From positions 14,484-78,483 of the forward strand of contig CABSJA010000002.1 of the NCBI GenBank assembly GCA_902477915.1: a stretch of 64,000 bases of DNA, in the 5' to 3' direction. Positions 45,187 through 53,918 of the stretch are shown piece by piece; positions within the stretch are counted from its first letter, which is position 1, and every line of letters begins with the position of its first letter. The notes beneath the pieces were generated by a model. That model saw only the letters and a program-made list of their open reading frames with translations, searched no databases and was not told where the DNA came from. Made by a program: the position numbers and the translations under genes. This stretch comes from an uncultured Veillonella sp. (GTDB lineage: Bacteria; Bacillota; Negativicutes; Veillonellales; Veillonellaceae).

Positions 45187-46464
45187 CTATTTCTCAAAAC
45201 GTACTTCGATGGCGCGAGCATGTGCTTCAAGACCTTCTGTACGAGCTAATGTAGTGATGTGTGTTGCCACTTCTTCTAACCGTTCTTTTGTAAATTGTGT
45301 AAAGGATGTACGTTTTACGAAATCATACACACCAAGTGGAGATGAGAAGCGTGCTGTACCACTGGTAGGCAATACGTGATTTGTACCGCCTACGTAGTCT
45401 CCCAATGGCTCAGATGCATAAGCACCAAGAAATACGGAGCCTGCATTTTGAACGAGGCTCATATAGCCCATAGGGTCTGGCAATTGAATTTCCAAATGCT
45501 CAGGTGCTACTTCGTTCATTACCGTAAACATGTCTTCAACGCTATCCATAACAGCAATATAACTATTATTTTCAATAGCTGGACGAGCGATGCTTTCACG
45601 AGGTAACAATTTTAATTGACGTTCTACCTCATCAGATACGGTATTTGCTAGGCTTTCACTAGTAGTAACCATAATAGCACGCGCACGAGGATCATGTTCC
45701 GCTTGGGATAAAAGATCTGCTGCAAGGTGTACTGGATTAGCACTATCGTCAGCAATTACACCGATTTCGCTAGGGCCTGCAATCATATCGATATCGACTT
45801 GGCCGAATACTTGGCGTTTTGCAGTGGCTACGTAAATGTTGCCAGGGCCTACGATTTTATCAACCTTTGGAATGCTTTCCGTACCATATGCTAGAGCTGC
45901 TACGCCTTGAGCACCGCCTACTTGGTATACGGCATCAACGCCAGCAAGTTTTGCGGCGCCCAATACAGCAGGATTGATGCCATCCTTTTGAGGAGGTGTG
46001 ACCATAACGATTTCTTTAACGCTTGCAATTTTAGCTGGCAACGCAGTCATGATAATAGTAGAAGGATAGGCTGCTGTGCCGCCAGGAACATAAAGACCAA
46101 CGCGAGCCAATGGAATAACCTTTTGACCGCGGATGATGCCCGGTGTATCCATGTCTACAAAGCCTTGCTCAATTTCACGTCTGTGGAACTCTGTAATATT
46201 AGCCTTTGCCTTTAATAAGGCAGCCTTCAAATCATTAGATAAGGACTCATAAGCAGCATCGATTTCCTCTTGAGGCACCTTGAAATCTTCGATGGATACA
46301 CCATCAAATTTTTCAGAATAGGCCTTTAAAGCCGCATCACCATTGGTGCGCACATCGTCGATGATATCGTACACGCGGCGTTCAATTTCCATATCTGTAG
46401 TTTGTTGAGTGTAATTTCGCACGATACCAAGCATCGTATCTAATGATTCCTTATAAATTTTCAT
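45187..46464 (-). CDS. hisD: histidinol dehydrogenase
   Basis: A 425-residue zinc enzyme that oxidises histidinol twice to histidine. Signatures: VGLYVPGGTAAYPS, ALAYGTESIPKVDKIVGPGN, the IDMIAGPSEI segment, LLSQAEHDP and the catalytic NEVAPEHLEIQ. AAGGA supports the start. Second gene of the his operon. Confidence 0.96.
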   Translation of the reverse strand: MKIYKESLDTMLGIVRNYTQQTTDMEIERRVYDIIDDVRTNGDAALKAYSEKFDGVSIEDFKVPQEEIDAAYESLSNDLKAALLKAKANITEFHRREIEQGFVDMDTPGIIRGQKVIPLARVGLYVPGGTAAYPSTIIMTALPAKIASVKEIVMVTPPQKDGINPAVLGAAKLAGVDAVYQVGGAQGVAALAYGTESIPKVDKIVGPGNIYVATAKRQVFGQVDIDMIAGPSEIGVIADDSANPVHLAADLLSQAEHDPRARAIMVTTSESLANTVSDEVERQLKLLPRESIARPAIENNSYIAVMDSVEDMFTVMNEVAPEHLEIQLPDPMGYMSLVQNAGSVFLGAYASEPLGDYVGGTNHVLPTSGTARFSSPLGVYDFVKRTSFTQFTKERLEEVATHITTLARTEGLEAHARAIEVRFEK

Positions 46465-46513
46465 GTTTTATCCTTCTTCCTATCTATGCTATTCGCACTA
46501 TTAGTTCTATCTC

Positions 46514-48115
46514 TTATTTATTAATGGCTTCTGAAAGCTGATCTATAAGTTTAAAAATAGTATTTCTCTTTTGTTTTAACGCTAATGGATTAGCTACTAA
46601 GCGGGTAGAAATCTTTTGCAACCAGTCAAAGATTTCTAAGTTATTTTCCCGTAAGGTTGTACCAGTTTCAGTTATATCTACGATGGCATCAGCGAGTCCT
46701 ACTAACGGAGCCAACTCAACGGAGCCTTCAATTTTGATGATTTCTACATCCTGAGCTCCAAAGTACTGTTTTGTAATGGTTGGGTACTTTGTACCGATAC
46801 GTTGGCGGCGGCCTTCTTTAGGATCATAGCCCGCAAGAGAGGCCAATATAAATTGACATTTACCAGTTTGTAAATCTAGCATTTCATAGCTTGTATCATC
46901 TTGTTCATCTAGTACATCACTACCAACGACACCAAGATCTACAACGCCATTCTTTAAATATGTCGTTACATCAGGGCCTTTAGCAAGGATAACCTCAATA
47001 GCATTGCCCAACGGAATGATGAGCTTACGCGCCTTGTTGCGCAATGGCTCACAGTCTACGCCACAGGACTCCAAGAGAGGAATGAAATCTTTCTCTACGC
47101 GGCCCTTTGTAAGAGCGATACGCAATTTACCATTATCTTGATTGTTGCTTTCACCATTCAAGGTCACATCGGTCAAGACGTCGATGTTGAAAGCCATCCC
47201 CACCGCAGGCATTGGCGTACCATCAAAGCTAGATAGCAAGCCGTCATAACGACCGCCGCTGACGATGTATTGGGACACGCCGTCTACGTAGCCTCTAAAG
47301 GTAAGGCCTGTATAGTAGGATTGAAGTGGCTCAGTAGAGACGTCAATGCGAACCTGCTGACCTGTTTGAGCCACTTGGTTCGCCATATCTACGAGATTAT
47401 CTAAAATGCGTTGCGCCGCTGCAGGCAAGATGATTTGATTGAGCTCATCCTTAATATCTCGGACCGTGCCAAACAAGCGAGGCCATACAGTTAAGAATGG
47501 ATATAAGGCGCTATTTTTAAAGTCGGAAATCAACTCGTTATAACGTGGCAAGTATTTAGTAAACAAAGCATCGAGGAGCTCAGATTTTTCTTTATCACTA
47601 AGACCAAGAGCATCGGTAATAGCACGAGAGAAACGAGCATCTCCAATTTCTAATAGCAAATTATTACCAAGCTGAGTTTCGTTTACCTCTTTAATGATGG
47701 CGAAGCACTCTTGCTCGGCTTCAATGCCTTCATAGCCTACCATCTCGATGCCACCTTGCGTTACTTGGTTCACATCGCCACGGTGCTTTTTATTTTTCAT
47801 GAACACATCGCCCAAGTAATAGAACGTGCGAGGTAGTTCAATATTGGTAGTCGCCAAGAAACGACCGATTGGCATAGTCAAATCAGGACGAATTACGACG
47901 GACTCATCAGAACTATCCATGAACTCGTACATATGCTGACCGCGCCCCATTGCATAGCCATTAAATACATCCTTGTACTCCACAAGAGGTGTAGAGATCT
48001 TTGTGTATTGGCGGCTACGACATAGACCGAGCACATATTGGCTCACATCATCCTTGCGCTCCGCTACGGCCCCTATATCATCACGGAACCCCGTAGGTAA
48101 TTGCTGCTGTACCAT
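46514..48115 (-). CDS. hisZG: HisZ-HisG fusion, ATP phosphoribosyltransferase
   Basis: A 533-residue fusion. Residues about 1-310 are HisZ, a histidyl-tRNA-synthetase-like regulator (VIRPDLTMPIGRFLA, YYLGDVF, YYTGLTFRGYVDG, YIVSGGRYDGLLSSF). After a linker (about 315-325, NGESNNQDNGK) the rest is short-form HisG (LRIALTKGRVEKDF, VDLGVVGSDVLDE, ADAIVDITETGTTLRENNL). Short HisG normally needs HisZ as a separate subunit, so here both are in one chain. It catalyses the first step, condensing ATP with PRPP. I start it at MVQQQLPTGF (AAAGGA 8 nt upstream); a Met 11 codons earlier is possible. Confidence 0.94.
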   Translation of the reverse strand: MVQQQLPTGFRDDIGAVAERKDDVSQYVLGLCRSRQYTKISTPLVEYKDVFNGYAMGRGQHMYEFMDSSDESVVIRPDLTMPIGRFLATTNIELPRTFYYLGDVFMKNKKHRGDVNQVTQGGIEMVGYEGIEAEQECFAIIKEVNETQLGNNLLLEIGDARFSRAITDALGLSDKEKSELLDALFTKYLPRYNELISDFKNSALYPFLTVWPRLFGTVRDIKDELNQIILPAAAQRILDNLVDMANQVAQTGQQVRIDVSTEPLQSYYTGLTFRGYVDGVSQYIVSGGRYDGLLSSFDGTPMPAVGMAFNIDVLTDVTLNGESNNQDNGKLRIALTKGRVEKDFIPLLESCGVDCEPLRNKARKLIIPLGNAIEVILAKGPDVTTYLKNGVVDLGVVGSDVLDEQDDTSYEMLDLQTGKCQFILASLAGYDPKEGRRQRIGTKYPTITKQYFGAQDVEIIKIEGSVELAPLVGLADAIVDITETGTTLRENNLEIFDWLQKISTRLVANPLALKQKRNTIFKLIDQLSEAINK

Positions 48116-48273
48116 CCTAAACATCCTTTCTATCATTTCATTTCTCATGTTTGTGAAAGCATCATATAATCAGTTTCAAACGAGTTAAATGGCTTTCATT
48201 TACCTATGAGAAAAAATTTACCTATATCGATACTTTCCTATTTTATCGCTTTATCTAATTAAAGCATGAAATT

Positions 48274-48302
48274 ATAATATAACGGTTCTATAGAATTGTC
48301 AA
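48274..48302 (-). promoter_or_regulatory. his operon promoter
   Basis: Minus strand TTGACA (48297-48302), 17-nt spacer, TATTAT (48274-48279). TTCTATAGAA fills the spacer. Leader of about 150 nt before hisZG, with no terminator or T-box core recognised. Confidence 0.75.
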
Positions 48303-48312
48303 TAGAACCGTT
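48281..48312. promoter_or_regulatory. inverted repeat with TTCTATAGAA over the his promoter
   Basis: AACGGTTCTAT (48281-48291) and ATAGAACCGTT (48302-48312) are perfect 11-bp inverted arms around most of the -35 box. The left arm contains most of TTCTATAGAA (48286-48295). Strong operator candidate. Confidence 0.6.
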
Positions 48313-48397
48313 AAGATTTCACGTTATTAATATAAAGCTAATACGCCTATAGTTTATATTCTTTTATAGATCATAGTTACATACATATATTTAAGGA

Positions 48398-48865
48398 TTA
48401 GTTTTGACTTTGTAACGATAGATATATAGACTTATCAGCTTCATCTAAGTCTTCAATTTTATACTTCGTTTTAGTATCACTAAAATGATAATACTTCCGA
48501 ACATGATCCAATAAAGCATTAGACTCTTGGTTTTGTTTGGAGAGAAATAGAACACAATTCATATTATTATCAAAGACAATCATATTATCCTTACATAATA
48601 AGTATAGATACGAGCTGCCAGCCTTATCTTTCTCTACAAAGGCATCAAAGAAATAAGGAAATTTAGAGTTAGAGAAACTAGTATCAGATACAATAAATTG
48701 GCTACCCAATTTGCTAATATGAATTTCATTCTTAGGCCCAAACTCTAAAACTACACTGCGCCCAACTAGCTCACCTGATGATGGTTCATGATAAAACATA
48801 TAAGCTATAAAAGCTGCTATTAGAGTAATCAGAATAATAATCCCAAACAACAATTTTCTCATCAA
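48398..48865 (-). CDS. small membrane-anchored protein, unknown
   Basis: A 155-residue protein with one N-terminal membrane helix (LLFGIIILITLIAAFIAYMF) and about 130 residues outside. There is no lipobox. The outer part has short strands (GRSVVLEFGPKNEIHISKLG, KAGSSYLYLLCKDNMIVFD) that I do not recognise. It directly follows the histidinol phosphatase gene with a 1-nt gap, so they are co-transcribed. Confidence 0.6.
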   Translation of the reverse strand: MMRKLLFGIIILITLIAAFIAYMFYHEPSSGELVGRSVVLEFGPKNEIHISKLGSQFIVSDTSFSNSKFPYFFDAFVEKDKAGSSYLYLLCKDNMIVFDNNMNCVLFLSKQNQESNALLDHVRKYYHFSDTKTKYKIEDLDEADKSIYLSLQSQN

Positions 48866-48866
48866 T

Positions 48867-49730
48867 CTATCCCCAGATACGTTCTATATCTGCTATGCTA
48901 TGTGCATCAGAGCCCAATACAAATGGCACGCCAATAACAGCAGCCATGCCTTGGATAAAGCGGCTTGGATACATTTCACGGCAGTCTGGTTTGAAGAAGC
49001 CACTCATGTTATAGTCTAACTCACGACCTTGTACGCGCATGATATGTAAAATATCACTTACCACCTGCGCATTGCGACGATCTAAGTGATGTTCAAAACC
49101 AAAGTGATGTTGGTATTTTTTAATCAAATCAAAGTGACCGATGCGTTTAGGCGTATATTCACCAAGGTCAGCACGTACGGCTTGGCGCACTGTGGAGTAA
49201 TATTTGTAATACAACTCATATTGCTTTTCAATCCACGGACCAAAGCCCTTTTCAAATTCTTCAGGGCTATAGTCTAAGCAGTAAAAGGCATTATTAACGC
49301 CTTCCATAAAGTGAACGGATAAAATATTATCATCCGTTAATGGACCATAACGGTCTAGGAACTCCTGAATATCTGCCTCAAAGCCTGGAATATAATCCAC
49401 CTCAAAGCCGAGGGAGATATCGATATGTGTACCATAGGCACGTTGTAATTGACGACCTAATTCTAGATAGCTATCAACTTGGTTTAATTTCAAAGACGCT
49501 GTATCATAGGCCTTTTGGTCACCACCGTATTCAGCTGCAAAAGCCTTTGGCAACGGCGCATGCTCTGTAAGGCATACCTTTTCAATGCGCAACTCGATGG
49601 CCTTTTCAATCATCAACGCAGTGCGATCGCCACTACCATGGGGACACAATTCTGTATGTACATGACCGTCCACAAGTCGGCTGCGATACTTGCTATAGCC
49701 AACGAACTGTCGTTCATCTTTCATGTTCAT
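48867..49730 (-). CDS. hisJ: PHP-family histidinol-phosphatase
   Basis: A 287-residue enzyme of the PHP superfamily. The metal-binding start LVDGHVHTELCPHG is near residue 20, VCLTEHAPLP follows, and ISLGFEVDYIPGFE, ILSVHFMEG, RIGHFDLI and VLGSDAHS supply further ligands. This matches HisJ/HisK histidinol-phosphatase and fills the one step missing in the operon, since hisB is monofunctional. It is upstream of the his promoter on the same strand, followed by a small membrane protein. Sometimes named hisK. Confidence 0.9.
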   Translation of the reverse strand: MNMKDERQFVGYSKYRSRLVDGHVHTELCPHGSGDRTALMIEKAIELRIEKVCLTEHAPLPKAFAAEYGGDQKAYDTASLKLNQVDSYLELGRQLQRAYGTHIDISLGFEVDYIPGFEADIQEFLDRYGPLTDDNILSVHFMEGVNNAFYCLDYSPEEFEKGFGPWIEKQYELYYKYYSTVRQAVRADLGEYTPKRIGHFDLIKKYQHHFGFEHHLDRRNAQVVSDILHIMRVQGRELDYNMSGFFKPDCREMYPSRFIQGMAAVIGVPFVLGSDAHSIADIERIWG

Positions 49731-49854
49731 TCAATCACCCTATTCGCCCTAACCCGTAGCGAACCCTTATCTTTCATCTGTACTTTATTAATATATCTGA
49801 TTAACATATCAATTAATATATCTAGTTTATATATGTATTATTATCTACGTTTTA

Positions 49855-50355
49855 TTATACCAATAATGCGTATGTTTCGGTATCCTGATATTTACCATGT
49901 TTGAAACCAACTTGCGGTGTTAGACCACAGTAAGTAAATTCAAACCGTTCATGTAGCGCCATACTAGCTGCATTTCCTGCCGTAATGACAGATACCACCG
50001 TATGTAATGTTTCCGTTTGTTTAGCATGTTCTAATATATGGGCCATCAATTTAGACGCCACGCCTTTGCCGCGATACTCTTGATGAATGTAGATAGATAA
50101 TTCGACGGTACTTTTGAAAGCATCCTTTGTTCTATATGGTGAAAGCGATGCATAGCCTACTACAACATTGTCCATAAGCCCTAGAAAAATGCAGTGCTCA
50201 GACGTTTGATGAGCCTCATACCACTCCTGCCACTCTGGCAACGTACGGGGCTCAAGATCAAGGGTGGCTACGCCGTTCACAACCTCGTAATTATAAATAT
50301 CTAAACAAGCTGCGATATCGTTCTTTGTAATTGGTCGAATTACTAATTCACTCAT
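49855..50355 (-). CDS. GNAT N-acetyltransferase (Pat-like)
   Basis: A 166-residue GNAT enzyme close to the phosphinothricin/methionine-sulfoximine acetyltransferase group. Motifs: IRPITKNDIAACLDIYNYEV at the start, VVGYASLSPYR, the acetyl-CoA loop YIHQEYRGKGVASKLM, and a VISVITAGN-like strand before the NxAS segment (GNAASMALHERFEF). AGGA precedes the ATG. The true substrate is unknown; it may detoxify amino-acid analogues. Confidence 0.85.
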   Translation of the reverse strand: MSELVIRPITKNDIAACLDIYNYEVVNGVATLDLEPRTLPEWQEWYEAHQTSEHCIFLGLMDNVVVGYASLSPYRTKDAFKSTVELSIYIHQEYRGKGVASKLMAHILEHAKQTETLHTVVSVITAGNAASMALHERFEFTYCGLTPQVGFKHGKYQDTETYALLV

Positions 50356-50464
50356 AAGAATTCCTCAAAATAGCTAGTGTCCAAAAACTAGTGTCAATAG
50401 TTGACATCAAAACCTAATATTATATCTATATAACATAATATATAAAAATAACGCTAACACGCAA

Positions 50465-50495
50465 GAAAAAGGACGAGTTGCAACTCGTCCTTTTC
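50465..50495 (-). terminator. strong hairpin terminator
   Basis: Perfect stem AAAAGGACGAGTT / AACTCGTCCTTTT with T runs on both sides. It lies beyond a first terminator for the ECF operon, which suggests a separate short transcript between them. Confidence 0.85.
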
Positions 50496-50550
50496 TGTTA
50501 TATTGTAGATAATTTTGTACGCTTTACTACCTATCAATAGTATACCATAA
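50496..50550 (-). ncRNA. possible small RNA between two terminators
   Basis: On the minus strand an extended -10, TGGTATACT, lies near 50537-50545, followed by about 75 nt that end in the hairpin at 50465-50495. No open frame of use is present. A transcript of about 70-75 nt is inferred. A -35 box is not convincing. The remaining part of this 337-bp gap holds the ECF terminator and nothing else I recognise. Confidence 0.25.
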
Positions 50551-50570
50551 ACAGATTTTTAAAAGATAAT

Positions 50571-50611
50571 CAAAAGACACCTAGAAATTTCGCCCTTTCT
50601 AGGTATCTTTT
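50571..50611 (-). terminator. terminator of the ECF transporter operon
   Basis: Stem AAAAGACACCTAGAAA / TTTCTAGGTATCTTTT with one mismatch and a loop of about 9 nt, downstream of the EcfT gene. Confidence 0.78.
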
Positions 50612-50692
50612 CAGGTGTACCAATTGAGGCACCCCATACTCTTCAAGTTAATTATAACACAATTAACTCTATGAATCTGTCTAGTTTATCTA

Positions 50693-51361
50693 TTACACAA
50701 TTACGAATAGTAGTACTGTAATAGCAATCAATGCACCAATTACAGCGTAGTCCATAGTTTTCAATCCTACAGAGGCTGCAAAGCTATGTGTAGGTCCACC
50801 AAAGCCACGTAGTTCTAGGGACAACGCCATTGTTTCGGAGCGGCCCAAGGATTTTAAAAGCAATGGTTGGATCACGGATGCGTAAGATTTCATGCGCTTC
50901 AAGAAGTTGCCTTCTAAGGATAAACCACGGCATGCTTGTGCCTCTTGTACAGCATGGCTTTCAGCAATGAAGTCAGGCACAAAGCGTAGTGCTGCAGTGA
51001 ACATAAATGCATATTCATAAGGAATTTTGCATTGTGTTACGAGCGCTGCTGTAAGATCTTGCAATTTTGTGGTTGCCAATAGGCAGATAAACACAAGCGT
51101 CATGGCAAGCATACGCAAGCCGGATACGATGGCAGATGTTACATCACCGCTACCAAGGAATTGGATAACACCAAGGAATACAGCAAAGCTAGTCAATGCC
51201 ATTACGGCCTTACGTTGTTTGATCAATAAACCTGCAACAAATAACACGACAAGTTCTACAATGACTAAGGCCAATAGAGATGCCCAGTCGCGTAATAGAA
51301 TGGCCCACACGGATACAGCGAGGGTCATCAAGATTTTTGTTAACGGTACTAAACGTTCCAT
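50693..51361 (-). CDS. ecfT: ECF transporter transmembrane T component
   Basis: A 222-residue CbiQ/EcfT-type coupling protein with about five helices. The two cytoplasmic coupling motifs are ACRGLSLEG (near residue 145) and, less perfectly, LSLELRGFGG (near 185), both of the Ala-Arg-Gly type that contacts the ATPases. It follows the second ATPase by 9 nt. AGGAGGG precedes the ATG. It completes an S-A, A', T module. Confidence 0.88.
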   Translation of the reverse strand: MERLVPLTKILMTLAVSVWAILLRDWASLLALVIVELVVLFVAGLLIKQRKAVMALTSFAVFLGVIQFLGSGDVTSAIVSGLRMLAMTLVFICLLATTKLQDLTAALVTQCKIPYEYAFMFTAALRFVPDFIAESHAVQEAQACRGLSLEGNFLKRMKSYASVIQPLLLKSLGRSETMALSLELRGFGGPTHSFAASVGLKTMDYAVIGALIAITVLLFVIV

Positions 51362-51370
51362 ATGTCCCTC

Positions 51371-52183
51371 CTATTTTCTGCCCAACTGAGCCACTAACTT
51401 AGATTTCAATTCATCCATGGATTTGCAATAACCGAGGGATGGTACCGCTAGTGAAAGTTCCACACTTGGCGGTTTTGTAAGGCCTAGGTCTTGCAATTCA
51501 TCCGTAGATTTCTTGAATAATTCTTCTGGACTGCCATCAAAAGCAACGGTTTGGTTACCCATGATGAGTGCACGGCTACATTCGCTAGCCATGATTTCCA
51601 TATCATGTGTAATGAGAAGGATCGTAATGCCTTCTTGATTAAGTTGACGCAATAGAGCTAATAACTCTTTAGTTTCCTTACCATCTTGACCACTTGTTGG
51701 TTCGTCGAGGATGAGGATTTTAGATTGCATTGCTAGTGCAGAAGCGATAGCAACGCGTTGTTTTTCGCCGCGGCGCAATGTTGGAGGATAGGCTTCACGT
51801 AAGTGAGCGATACCTGTGCGCTCCAACACTTCATCAACGATGCGTTTCACTTCGGATTTAGTGCGACCTAGTGATTCAGGACCGAAGGCAACCTCTGTGG
51901 CTACTGTTGGTCTAAACATTTGGCGATCTGGTTGTTGGAATACATAACCAATAAATTGACCACGTTTAGATGGCGGCATAGACGTAATATCCGTGCCGTT
52001 ATAGTACATGCGGCCTTCGCTAGCCTTTTCAAGACCAACGAGCAAACGAGTGATGGTCGTTTTACCACAACCATTACGGCCACCGATGGCAATATATTCG
52101 CCCCCTTCGATGGTGAAAGTCACATCACGGAAAATGTCTACGGATGGCACATAGCCAAAGCGGATGTTTTCAACCTTAAGCAT
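51371..52183 (-). CDS. ECF transporter ATPase with degenerate signature motif
   Basis: A 270-residue ABC ATPase. Walker A GRNGCGKTT, Q-loop FQQPDRQMF and Walker B ILILDEPTSGQDG are normal. However, the signature reads TLRRGEKQR instead of LSGGEKQR, so the site it completes in the partner may be impaired. The start is MLKVENIRF, overlapping the stop of the upstream fusion by 8 nt. A C-terminal extension (about residues 225-270) is typical of EcfA proteins. Pairs with the ATPase half of the upstream gene. Confidence 0.9.
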   Translation of the reverse strand: MLKVENIRFGYVPSVDIFRDVTFTIEGGEYIAIGGRNGCGKTTITRLLVGLEKASEGRMYYNGTDITSMPPSKRGQFIGYVFQQPDRQMFRPTVATEVAFGPESLGRTKSEVKRIVDEVLERTGIAHLREAYPPTLRRGEKQRVAIASALAMQSKILILDEPTSGQDGKETKELLALLRQLNQEGITILLITHDMEIMASECSRALIMGNQTVAFDGSPEELFKKSTDELQDLGLTKPPSVELSLAVPSLGYCKSMDELKSKLVAQLGRK

Positions 52184-53777
52184 GAGCGCCACCGTCCTTT
52201 CCTTGTACATCATCAACGCGTTGAATCGGTTTTCTATCTTCTACTACAGTAGTATTTGTTAGGTTATTGGCAGAGTTGCTTTCACCATGCACCTCAGTTT
52301 GAATGGCATGAGCCATTTCAATTTGGTGCAAGCCCTTGATAGCAGACTCGATGCTGAGCCAAGGCTCATCGCTGTGGAAGCCCGCTTGTTCAAGTTCCAT
52401 ATACGTGGTGAACACGGATGGCAACGCATCAACGTGAATATTGTGTTCGTACATGTAACGAAGCGTAGTTGGCACATCGTCATCACAAGCAATAGAGCCA
52501 TCCACCATGAGAGCCATGCGGTTTGCATATGGCAATACAGCGTGTAAGTCATGGTCGATAACGACAACGGTAATACCGTGTTTTTGATTTAAATCACCTA
52601 CGAGGCGATATAATTCGGCAGTCCCATCTGGGTCGAGGGAGCTAGTTGGTTCATCAAGAACAAGAACAGTTGGGTTCGTAGCCAATACGGAAGCGATCGC
52701 CAAACGTTGGCGTTGACCACCGGATAGACTAGTAATTTTGCGATCTTCTAAGCCGATAAGACCAACTTGTGCAAACACCTCTTCAGAACGTGCTTTGATG
52801 GTGTCACGGTCATAACCGCGATTTTCCATGGCAAAGGCTACTTCTTCTCGAACTGTCATCGTTACGAGTTGAGTGTCGTAATCAGCGAGAACCACACCGA
52901 TATGGTTCGCTAACTCTGGAATTTCCATTTGTGTAGTCGCTTTACCATCTACGAACACCATGCCTTCAAGGCGGCCACCGTAGAATTTAGGCACAGCCCC
53001 TACCATAGCCATGCAAAGAGTACTTTTACCACAACCTGCAGGACCTGTCACAACGAGGAAGTCCCCATCATGTACGTCGAGATTGATATTTTTAAGAGAC
53101 GGTGTAGTCGCCTTTGGATGATAGTAATTTACGTGTTCAATGGAAATTTTAGCTTGGCGCTCAGGCAAGATCGTCATATGACTATGGTCAGACGTCAATT
53201 GATCCGCACTTGGCAACATGCCGCGTTTGGAGAATAAACGTTGCGCCGGAATGTATAAGATTGGCGTAATAGCACCATTCAAAGCACCTACGATAAGTAC
53301 CAATGGCCACATGCCGTACATGTATACATTATTAGGCAAACCAAGCACTTGCCATAAGAGGGTAACGAAGATACCACCAGATACAACAGTTGCTAAGAAG
53401 CCAGATACGATTGGTGTTAAATCGAAACCACCAATTTTACGGAACTTCATAGATAACATCGCACGTGTTACGAGAGCCGCTGTCAACGCACCGCCTGGTT
53501 CAGATAACAAGTTACCATAAGGAAATGCTGACTTAGACGTCAATACGTTAATGAGGGCCGCTACAAGGCCAATCCCTAATGTTTGACTCAAACTAGGGCG
53601 AGTCAATAAAATAGCTACGCAGTACGTAGCAATCGTCCAGTTCGGCGTTACCCCAGCCACACTAGGGCTCACCAAATGCAATATCGTGCCCAATGCGAGC
53701 ATCAATGTGCTGACAGTAACCCATCTAAACTGGCCACCCTGCACATGCGTGTACACAAGATCTTGAATCCGTTCCAT
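52176..53777 (-). CDS. fused ECF S-component (TrpP-like) and ATPase
   Basis: A 533-residue fusion. Residues about 1-190 are a six-helix S-component whose segments (LHLVSPSVAGVTPNWTIATY, LINVLTSKSAFPYGNLLSE, GGALTAALVTRAML) resemble the TrpP/ThiW-type family, suggesting tryptophan or a related ring compound. Residues about 210-450 are an EcfA ATPase with Walker A GPAGCGKST, signature LSGGQRQRLA, Walker B VLVLDEPTSSLD and H-switch VIDHDLH. About 80 polar residues follow. S and A are normally separate proteins. AGAGG 5 nt upstream supports the start. Confidence 0.85.
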   Translation of the reverse strand: MERIQDLVYTHVQGGQFRWVTVSTLMLALGTILHLVSPSVAGVTPNWTIATYCVAILLTRPSLSQTLGIGLVAALINVLTSKSAFPYGNLLSEPGGALTAALVTRAMLSMKFRKIGGFDLTPIVSGFLATVVSGGIFVTLLWQVLGLPNNVYMYGMWPLVLIVGALNGAITPILYIPAQRLFSKRGMLPSADQLTSDHSHMTILPERQAKISIEHVNYYHPKATTPSLKNINLDVHDGDFLVVTGPAGCGKSTLCMAMVGAVPKFYGGRLEGMVFVDGKATTQMEIPELANHIGVVLADYDTQLVTMTVREEVAFAMENRGYDRDTIKARSEEVFAQVGLIGLEDRKITSLSGGQRQRLAIASVLATNPTVLVLDEPTSSLDPDGTAELYRLVGDLNQKHGITVVVIDHDLHAVLPYANRMALMVDGSIACDDDVPTTLRYMYEHNIHVDALPSVFTTYMELEQAGFHSDEPWLSIESAIKGLHQIEMAHAIQTEVHGESNSANNLTNTTVVEDRKPIQRVDDVQGKDGGAHA

Positions 53778-53880
53778 AATAGCCTCTTTTCTAAAAATGA
53801 ATATATAGTGTCTATTGTAACATTCTTCAGAGATTTGTGAAAGGCAAGATACTATTATAGATAGTATGTTTATCATATGA

Positions 53881-53915
53881 TAAAAAGCACCATCTATTAA
53901 CGATAGTGCTTTTAA
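53881..53915 (-). terminator. terminator of the toxin-antitoxin operon
   Basis: AAAAGCACCATC / GATAGTGCTTTT with one mismatch and a 7-nt loop, directly past the toxin gene. Confidence 0.75.
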
Positions 53916-53918
53916 TAA

